The notes below the pieces were generated by a model that saw only the letters and a list, made by a program, of their open reading frames with translations, made no database searches and had not been told where the DNA came from. DNA of 64,000 bases from positions 51,066 to 115,065 of the forward strand of contig JAIQCW010000107.1 in assembly GCA_020283715.1 (NCBI GenBank), given 5' to 3'. A program made the translations under genes and the position numbers. Source of the DNA: Cytauxzoon felis (Eukaryota > Apicomplexa > Aconoidasida > Piroplasmida > Theileriidae). Of this stretch, positions 57,301 through 64,000 are shown piece by piece (position 1 is the stretch's first letter; the number at the start of each line of letters is the position of its first letter).

Positions 57301-60300
57301 TGAGGTTGGCAATCCGTATGATTATATTGTTTACTCCTTAACTTGGCAAATGCTTCCAATATACATTCGTGAGCAGTTAACAATGTTGTAGGACGCATGT
57401 TTAGTTTAATACATTGACATTTACTATTAGATGGAGTTGATTTAGAAGATGAGAACATATTATTGATATTCTGTATTTTAAATATCCACCAATCTATACC
57501 GTTGCTGGAACAAGGTTCTCTATTTGAAGTTTGCTCATATAATTTATTACAACAAGGGCACCGTTGAGAATTTTTATTAGATTGAAATAGCGATACTCTA
57601 TGAGCCAATAATATTATTACGTCCCTTTTAAATAATATAGATAATAGTGATATGGCTGGGATGATCTTCTTTTCATTAGCGGCTCTTAGTATAGATATCG
57701 ATGTGAAACTTCCAGGGATTAAAATCTGCTCTAGTAAATATTCTGTAGCCCTACTTTTATTACAACATATAGGCCCCATTGAAATTTCGTACAAAAAATC
57801 TAATACGTGTTGAATTATAGCCCAAATGACGATGTTTTTATTTAAACAATAGTAATCTAAAATCTTCAAACAATAAACTACAAGGGAATATAACCAATCA
57901 GTCTTGTATATATTAAACCTCTTGTGCCTAGGTATTGAAATAAATAGTTTTTTCAGCGTCTTCATCAATGAGCATAGCTCAAATTCACCAGGTATCTGAT
58001 CCTCAATACTACGCCCTAGCATTGAATCCTTGTTGTTTATCAATTCGGTCAATTTTTCTAGTGCAGAAATAGTAATACTGTCATCTTCATATATCAATGA
58101 TGTTAAACTATCCAATATTGATGATAATAGCATTTCTGTATGTGGTATAAATTTTAGAGATAATATACTAAAGATTGCATCATAAAATGTTATCCCACAA
58201 TCACCTTTATAGTTCATTTGAATATTTAAATTGTCGGTTAAATCACCAAAACGATTACATCTCAAATTAGATATTAATTTAAATACTTCACATGAAGTTT
58301 CAATCAATCCAAAAGGGCAAGAACCACCAAGTCCCAATGTAGACAATGCTATTCTAACTTCAGTTGAACTGTGTATCAATGGAAATGTATACATTCTTTT
58401 AATACAGTTTCTGTCAAGTGATACACCATTTGATAAATCATTTGGCATTGAAGATGATATCATTACAGCAAATTCAGCCGTTTCAATTTGATCATCCCTT
58501 GCAATAATGTGATCGAATATAATTTCATGCAATTTATTAAACCCATCTCTAGATAATAAACCAATTTGTGTTATTATCTTATCTAGTATAAACGGGAATT
58601 GAAAATCTCTACATGCGCCGGAATTTAAAATTTTAGAAATACATTTACCAAGTTCGTCGTGATGCGATAAAATATTTGCGAAATTTAAAATGCTTGTAAA
58701 TATTTTTGGAAAGGTTTCTACCGTTGTATTATACTTGTCAGATGCTATCGAAATAAGTTCATATAATGCACAATTACGTTCCCACCATGTGAATGTCTTC
58801 TCGGGAGTAGTAAGTCTTTTGATTATGCTAGGATCGATATTATTGACATCTTTAACATTATAACATTCAGAATCAAATGAATTGAATTTATATACAACAC
58901 ATTGTGAATTAGTTAATGATTTATACGACTCAACACAACTTTTCCAGATTAATAAGCCCATTGTTTTTAGTTGTCTGACATCCAAACTTGATAATAGTTG
59001 TAATAATTCAATTATAGACTTTGCGGAATGTCTATAGATCGACTCGTCAACGACGTCATTAATAGAGTGTCTTGAATATTCTTCAATTTTCCGTTTACAG
59101 TAAATCTCATAATCCAATAAAGAATACCAATTAGTATTTAACAAACCATCGTTGATAAAAAATGAGAATAGAATATTGTGTATTATAAAGGTTGCCTTAT
59201 TAATAAATTTGTAGTCGAGGAATTCTACATGCTCCCGTAAATAACTAAATGCGCCGATATTGATGTAATGAATACATTTATTAAAATCAAAACGTTGTAA
59301 ACCGTACAGTATAAATTCTAACGTTATATTAATATTATTATATGTCTTGAATGCTGGAGATTTTGATAGAGAATCTGTTATATATTGATGTACATTTGTA
59401 TTAATATCAACAGGTGATAAATTTTTAAACCTATATAAATTTAAATCCGTTACGAGTACAATAATCAAATAAAGTTTAATAGATATACTACATTTATCAT
59501 TAGATGAATCCTCATAATCTTTTATTGCATTAAATAATGATGTAATGTTATGCGATGTAGGATACCATGTAGACATGTGCATGGAATTGTATTCATAAAA
59601 CAACATTGACATTGGATTAGTAAATGAAGGAATATTAAGCATTTCATGAAGATTCATAATATGAGGAAGTAATGATATTATAGAATTGTATTGTTTATCA
59701 GTAGCATGAAAAAATGTAAAGTATTGAGATATAAGATATAATACATCATTAACAACCTCGATTGAATGTTGTTTTGTTAATTTCGATATACTGGATGATA
59801 AAGAATGATTTTTGGACGATATTTTAATGGCACCCAGTAATAATAGGCATAAATTCTCAATCAAATTATTAGATGATAAATCATTAAATATATCCAACGA
59901 GTCTGGGAAAATAATATCCGGATTGTATCTATTATCAATTAAAGGATTACCATTATTAACAAATGAAAATAATAATAATATAGTATCAATTTGAAATTTA
60001 TATTGTTGATGTAACATATTTTCTATAATATAATCTTCAGAATGATACTGTGAAGCTTTAATACCGTAATAAGATATACCTTCATATAATAATTCACAAC
60101 ATAAATATTGATTAACATTATAATTTCTACTATAATTATCAATATTATCAATATTATTCAATAAATCAGGAAATCTATAATTTATATATTTAACCAATTC
60201 ATCATTATTTAATTCCATATCTCTTTTAGGTACCATATGAGGTTTATAATACATTAAATCTTTAAATCCTTTAATTACACCTTGTTTTAATTGATATAAT

Positions 60301-60548
60301 TTATCAATGGTATCATTACATGTATTATCATGAGATTCATCATCAGTATCGTTATATTCTGTATTTTTTTCATTTCTTCTACAGAATATACTATTGTAAA
60401 GATTGATATTATCTGATTCATTATGTCTATATGATTCATAATGCTTTTTATTTTTAATTTTAATAATCTGCTTTAATGATGAATATATAATCTCATAATT
60501 ACCATTACACCATTGCGATATACCATCATCTAATGTAAAACTAGACAT
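54318..60548 (-). CDS. Very large alpha-solenoid protein, NUP205/NUP192-like
   Basis: One uninterrupted exon of 2076 residues (MSSFTLDDGISQW on) with no signal peptide or membrane anchor. It is almost wholly helical, rich in Leu/Ile/Ser/Asn, with no low-complexity blocks. A cysteine cluster near residue 995 (CPCCNKLYEQ) could bind zinc. Near the N-terminus CCELLYEGISYYGIKAS and NMLHQQYKFQIDTILLL resemble the early part of NUP205/NUP192 scaffold nucleoporins, which are about this length and form the inner ring of the nuclear pore. Other giant HEAT/ARM proteins could give the same look. Start at the only ATG before the first conserved-looking part. Confidence 0.5.
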   Translation of the reverse strand: MSSFTLDDGISQWCNGNYEIIYSSLKQIIKIKNKKHYESYRHNESDNINLYNSIFCRRNEKNTEYNDTDDESHDNTCNDTIDKLYQLKQGVIKGFKDLMYYKPHMVPKRDMELNNDELVKYINYRFPDLLNNIDNIDNYSRNYNVNQYLCCELLYEGISYYGIKASQYHSEDYIIENMLHQQYKFQIDTILLLFSFVNNGNPLIDNRYNPDIIFPDSLDIFNDLSSNNLIENLCLLLLGAIKISSKNHSLSSSISKLTKQHSIEVVNDVLYLISQYFTFFHATDKQYNSIISLLPHIMNLHEMLNIPSFTNPMSMLFYEYNSMHMSTWYPTSHNITSLFNAIKDYEDSSNDKCSISIKLYLIIVLVTDLNLYRFKNLSPVDINTNVHQYITDSLSKSPAFKTYNNINITLEFILYGLQRFDFNKCIHYINIGAFSYLREHVEFLDYKFINKATFIIHNILFSFFINDGLLNTNWYSLLDYEIYCKRKIEEYSRHSINDVVDESIYRHSAKSIIELLQLLSSLDVRQLKTMGLLIWKSCVESYKSLTNSQCVVYKFNSFDSECYNVKDVNNIDPSIIKRLTTPEKTFTWWERNCALYELISIASDKYNTTVETFPKIFTSILNFANILSHHDELGKCISKILNSGACRDFQFPFILDKIITQIGLLSRDGFNKLHEIIFDHIIARDDQIETAEFAVMISSSMPNDLSNGVSLDRNCIKRMYTFPLIHSSTEVRIALSTLGLGGSCPFGLIETSCEVFKLISNLRCNRFGDLTDNLNIQMNYKGDCGITFYDAIFSILSLKFIPHTEMLLSSILDSLTSLIYEDDSITISALEKLTELINNKDSMLGRSIEDQIPGEFELCSLMKTLKKLFISIPRHKRFNIYKTDWLYSLVVYCLKILDYYCLNKNIVIWAIIQHVLDFLYEISMGPICCNKSRATEYLLEQILIPGSFTSISILRAANEKKIIPAISLLSILFKRDVIILLAHRVSLFQSNKNSQRCPCCNKLYEQTSNREPCSSNGIDWWIFKIQNINNMFSSSKSTPSNSKCQCIKLNMRPTTLLTAHECILEAFAKLRSKQYNHTDCQPHLIGSISYDSSIEVKMKSLYILIQMVVRVGIDSSFISDDSINNVLCNLFYNKPRKQHPGFIIGYEFESQDLVLYNQLSDFVSSIDGDVHDENLYFSHSHLNYMHRFAYDDLIYYFLNVYSSRFNLIPSSDVYLHRLFNDEYIFISLIKLTSDESMWDFNQWYKIDALNTLLSVIKCNHKNSRFIITHWNNLLNDIVKINFPILSHELFIVQSFRISLMIQLFTILYGSNFISSDYDLTPIINLCLNYINVSCDLFEGIQSEVNQQLKKITSNVSCVELIKYWNECSYSRLIHKNGNIFVCTRLLKDTCPSSIDDDNLIQLITDSTIYNLIISSSSFLLSSMFEFITQIVKYNIDECNKFKYWLELSSIQFNPDDDSNFRLVLITTFIKSIAKLLNKNHMTHHDSSFVSSIIMKLIMYLLSQKTLAYIRCKIYSCINVLLSNTVGHETTIEIIITNLLHGTFNFTNISHGNMTLLQLLFNDSCNDSQCNSSYINQRLDLKSINVGYNFKRNYQETIDAVLDFEASRNLEMFYISIDGSIIDCRIESLKLLAFILKVLSKFESSLVEYDNATLYYGSLGIICSKQLEMLIKSRLLNINKCKGCIMNPPYCQFCLQLFHGAINVVEYISMLHQFTSFWFYVRPSSEPCLAELILSCDLLLNLDLTLTQSIKIISSFMNIIESIINIPSCKTRLIFINWLNRHSGILSNILSFEITPDIINVTCRLLRIYRVLMIWKLTDYHVNNENFNLYTDGQTKFPLAINPSQLMPILLTRLISMLNDGTDSVWQCVLLFLQTSFPEMGAFEIHQSQVSIKHCLIDKINIAFNVMINCSESLLTFIQQLTLDDHSYDSLPNLALRISTVDCSITFLEYILSLATSSNHDSNITNGFNIIASNINSINTERLSLIIHGLYNVCKENGVTYSSVNYIKTTCVTRDKVEYLLPYELEHVPSFNNVRLYSYSFKSLLNILFSILCNLELMMEKYNRCKFSSNIDTCDVV

Positions 60549-60730
60549 TTTTATTTATATATATACCCATTTGATCGAGTATTATTATTTATATTAGTTA
60601 ATGTAATATTTATAGTATAGAATCACTCCCCACTGATGATAATGTACACATTATAAATAATTAATAGATTATTATATTTTATTATCGGTATTATTTTGAA
60701 ATATTTGTATAATGTTTCTATTTGTTATTA

Positions 60731-61621
60731 TTAAATATGGATTATTACCGATGGGTACATAAACAATAATCTATTGTATGAGGATATAAAATACTAAATT
60801 TTATAAAACATACATTTGATAATACAAGTGTACATCCAGATACAATATGATTACGATATGATGTTATATCTTCTTTATATAAACAACCAAGCATCTGTCC
60901 CGTTTTATCCTAATATATATATTATAATATATAAATGTTAAACATACACTTAATACCAAAATCAAATCGGGATTTATATTAATTGTCGAATTTACCATTG
61001 TTACTAAATAATCAACCTGGATATTGATATATATAAATGATTATTTTCATTATCACCATGAATATTCTTGAATGTTTATTTTGTAGAATCTTTCTTATAT
61101 TAAATTTTTTTGTTATATATGAACTAAATGGAATACTTTTTGAATAATCGGGATATTTTGATAAATCAACTACTACAAGAATGATATTCATATTATGAAT
61201 TATATATATTTATTACCATTTGATGATAAAGAATTCATAGCATTAAGCCATGAATCAAATATAAATTCATTTGTATTATTATTCCAACAGACATGATCAT
61301 GTTCTCTATAGATATATAATTTATTATCATTAAACATACGATAATGAATTACTATTTATATCACATCTACCAGCAGGACCTTTAAGTGGTATTATATATG
61401 ATCTATTACTATCAGAATCATTTCTATTAGAACTAGGATATATTATTATTACAATATATTATATATCCTACAAACCTATTACAACTTAATCCAGATGATA
61501 TATTATTATTATTATCCGATGTGTAATCAATACACCTCTTTGTCGAATTAGGTGATTCAAAAACACCTAAAACTGGACCTAAATCAGATATTCTAGATCG
61601 TTTATCTATGCCGTTGTGCAT
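60731..61621 (-). CDS. HROB-like OB-fold protein (homologous recombination, MCM8/9 partner family)
   Basis: A small gene of about seven exons. The start at 61621 gives MHNGIDKRSRISDLGP. After an intron the sequence IIPLKGPAGRCD resembles the PGPAG motif of HROB (C17orf53/MCM8IP). Later exons read FIFDSWLNAMNSL, YSKSIPFSSYITKKF, VDYLVTMVNSTININPDLIL, and the OB strands DKTGQMLGCLYKE and IVSGCTLVLSN, then, across a 20-nt intron (60794-60813), YFISSYNRLLFMYPSVIIHI. That order, with D-x-TG-x-M-x-G and LVLxxV, fits the HROB OB fold that loads MCM8-MCM9 for recombination. Low identity by eye; splice borders between 61000 and 61330 are approximate. Confidence 0.5.
60794..60813 (-). other. 20-nt intron of the HROB-like gene
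   Basis: GTATGTTTTATAAAATTTAG: GT and AG on the minus strand at 60813 and 60794. Removal joins LVLSN to YFISSYNRLLFMYP in frame. Confidence 0.6.
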
Positions 61622-61792
61622 ATTAATAAAAATATCTAATTATAGACCTATATGATGTGTAGTTAATTAACACATTCTATAAACACGTTATATAAAAATG
61701 GCACATATCATTGTATATTTACGTATAATGATTATAAATACTATATTTACTTAATAATGTGTATTTGCATCCATTGAATTTTGTCATCTATT

Positions 61793-63135
61793 ATGAATGG
61801 GGTATTATCTCTTTTAAGATCATTTTTTATAATATGTATACTATTTTTATATAATATGTCAGCTTCACTTATTATTTCTAAAATTTTTTCCAGTATATGC
61901 CTGGGTTTATCAGCTCTAATCGGCTGCTCAATTCCATATTTATTAAGAAAATTTACTAATATCGCAAAATATACAGAAAAGAAAGATGTTATCGATAAAC
62001 GATTATGTTTAACTAATTGTCTCGGTTCTGGTAATATTATAAATTGTTAATTATTATTTTCCAGGTATCATACTTGGCATTTCTTTTCTTCATATATTGC
62101 CTGAAACATTACAACAAGCTAATAATGCTGATTTGTTTATTAAAATCAATAATAATCGATTGAGTTTATCTTACGTTATATTATTATCATCATTCGTTTT
62201 TATGCTCCTTGTAGAACGAGTATTCTCATCTGGACGTTTGTATATTTTAAATTTTATTATATTCTATAGGTGATCCATGTTCATCATCGTTTAATGATTG
62301 CAGTACTAATACAAAATGGTATTTTATAATTGTTTATTATTATTATTTCCTGTAGTTGTACTATTGATGCTCCCCCTACATCTTCTTCTTCCCTTCATGT
62401 TTGTTTTATAATCTATTGATTATTATTTTCAGCATAATCATGCTGATGACGACGTAGAAAAACCTCTAAGTAAACTTAGGGTTAATAGATATCCACATAA
62501 ACATACTAAATTTCTACAAACTATTAAAAACATATTATGCCCTTTATGTGCTTGTAATGGTTTATGCATTACTCTCGCGTTATCAATACATTCTATATTT
62601 GAAGGTATAATTAAATTTCTATCCATATATATAATTAGGTATCGTTGTTGGTCTAGAAGATACAGTACTTCATTTATGGTTGGTTGCTATTGGTATAATG
62701 TTACATAAATGGGCTGCTGGCATGGCTTTATCATCATTTATCACTGATAATTCGTTCAATAGTAAAGTATTCATGTTTAGCATCTTCTGCTTAGGATCTC
62801 CTTTAGGTGTTTTAATTGGTGCTTTTATTTCATCTACAAGTATGTTTGTTGAAGATTTTAAAAGACATGTATAGATTTGGTTGCCATTGCCGTATTAAAT
62901 TCATTAGCTGTTGGTACTTTAATTTATGTTGGAATTGAGGTTTGTATATTAATTAAATCAATTATCTATTTAGATTCTTGTTCATGAATTATTTTGTGAT
63001 ATAAATTGTAAAAGAACAGCTCTAATAAAATGGTTTTGTGTAGTCGCTGGTATTTCAATCATATTCGTTTCAATTATATTAGAATTTTATATCGGAACTG
63101 ATCACAACTGCTGTGGACATCATCACGGACATTAA
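61793..63135 (+). CDS. ZIP-family metal transporter
   Basis: ZIP proteins move zinc or iron into the cytosol. About eight exons give a hydrophobic start (GVLSLLRSFFIICILFLYNM), helix I/II (SSICLGLSALIGCSIPYLL), ILGISFLHILPETLQQ, a histidine/aspartate loop (HNHADDDVEKP), the binuclear site helices as LSIHSIFEGIVVGLE and AIGIMLHKWAAGMALS, then LGSPLGVLIGAFI, VLNSLAVGTLIYVGI and the last helix ending at HNCCGHHHGH. The HSxFEG and HKxxAG motifs identify the family. The ATG at 61793 is used; the frame upstream begins only at TTG. Apicomplexan ZIP proteins are known from the plasma membrane and plastid (ZIPCO); destination here is open. The final His/Cys tail may bind metal. Confidence 0.9.
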
Positions 63136-63168
63136 TTTTATTAGATTATATATGAACAATGATACAAT

Positions 63169-63881
63169 TTAATGTGATTTGATCATTTTGGCTTCAGCCA
63201 ATGACGCCATTTTGCCGTTTGAAACAAATGATCTAAGTAAATCTGATATTTTAGGACATGATTTTGTGTGTTTATTATTTTTTAACAACTCATCTACTTG
63301 TGATAATTTAACTCTTTTAATATACATTACTTCACCATTTTGTGGTATCAAATCTTCAGGTGTTCCATTGAATAAGACAACCTAGTAGTTTAGTAATGTA
63401 TAAATGTTAAAACATACATAAACTTTCGAGTGACACCTTACAAATTCATCCTCACGTGTAAAATGTCCAATTTCATATAGTATATCTTCCGATATATGTA
63501 ATCCAGATTCTTCGTGCAATTCTCGAACGGCATTCTCAGTATAAGTTTCACCAACCTAGATATAATTAATAAATATATAAAAAAACATACAGAAACAACA
63601 CCACCAAAACCAATTTCTAAATATCCGGGACAATATTCTTTAGAATTATCACGTATATGATAATAAACATAGGGATCGTCATTAGAGTTGGAAAGTAAAA
63701 CTACACATGTTACACGATGCCATTCATTATATAAACGCTAAATAAATTAATAAAATAATATAATAATAAAATATACCATCTCTTTTCTAGTACAACTACC
63801 AACTTCATTATCATCTTTATCAACCATACATATAACCTCCGTAGAGTTTGGCATGGATTCCAGTTTACTCTTATCTATCAT
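63169..63881 (-). CDS. NUDIX hydrolase
   Basis: Four exons starting at the ATG at 63881: MIDKSKLESMPNSTEVICMV, an acidic turn, CTRKEM, then RLYNEWHRVTCVVLL. The Nudix box is complete: a glycine in FGGVVS, then a glutamate in VGET, then RELHEESGL (about 63590-63510), matching G-x5-E-x7-REUxEExGU. The end has VVLFNGTPEDLIP and a basic/serine C-terminus (LLRSFVSNGKMASLAEAKMIKS). The WHR before the fold and the size (about 200 residues) resemble isopentenyl-isomerase-like or NUDT members that clean up nucleotide or prenyl substrates; the substrate is not decidable. Convergent with the ZIP gene, 33 bp between stops. Confidence 0.85.
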
Positions 63882-64000
63882 TTCACAATATAAACAGAAA
63901 TAAATATATGTTTAATAAATAAATATAAATATAACTGATACGATCAATATTTAATATAAATAATATACTATAACTAATCAATATGGGGGATTGGAAATGT

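Overview
The window is nuclear DNA of an AT-rich apicomplexan, most likely a piroplasm or another hematozoan close to Babesia, Theileria and Cytauxzoon. The reasons are a compact eukaryotic layout with very short GT-AG introns (mostly 33-38 nt, some 20-26 nt), a CPW-WPC gene, three MACPF perforin-like genes, an AP2-domain gene, malate:quinone oxidoreductase, a rhomboid protease, and proteins with signal-plus-transit leaders of the apicoplast type. The species cannot be fixed from the sequence. Almost every gene is split, so unspliced open frames fragment or mis-join many genes. Models here were built by reading splice sites by eye and are unconfirmed by RNA.

Region 1-10.6 kb: the 3' end of a probable SAM50 gene, a small membrane protein, a five-domain CPW-WPC secreted protein, the signal peptidase catalytic subunit SEC11, a secreted orphan, COQ2, and three head-to-tail perforin-like genes on the minus strand. 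Only the middle one carries a C-terminal cysteine-rich APC-beta-like domain.

Region 10.6-25.7 kb: a LOTUS/OST-HTH protein with a dual-acylation type N-terminus, two patches of short repeats, an Obg GTPase, a probable organellar alpha/beta-hydrolase-like protein, tRNA adenosine deaminase ADAT2, an SPC25-like signal peptidase subunit divergent from a VPS20-type ESCRT-III protein, and a very large probable apicoplast DEAD-box helicase.

Region 25.8-42 kb: RNase P/MRP subunit POP1, a class II histone deacetylase fused to an inositol-polyphosphate-kinase-like domain whose catalytic motifs look degraded, eIF3d, a patatin-like phospholipase, and a giant multi-PHD chromatin protein.

Region 42-64 kb: a rhomboid, an orphan, ribosomal protein eL15, coatomer zeta, a mini AP2 protein with a mitochondrial-looking leader, malate:quinone oxidoreductase, a GCFC/PAXBP1-like protein, a probable mitochondrial membrane protein, a SMARCD/BAF60 SWIB protein, a 2076-residue NUP205-like protein, an HROB-like OB-fold protein, a ZIP metal transporter and a NUDIX hydrolase.

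Several genes share themes: chromatin control (HDAC fusion, multi-PHD, SMARCD), RNA processing (POP1, ADAT2, PAXBP1-like), secretion (SEC11, SPC25-like, coatomer zeta, VPS20) and mitochondrial function (SAM50, COQ2, MQO). No operon logic is implied. No tRNA, rRNA, transposon or CRISPR array was recognised.
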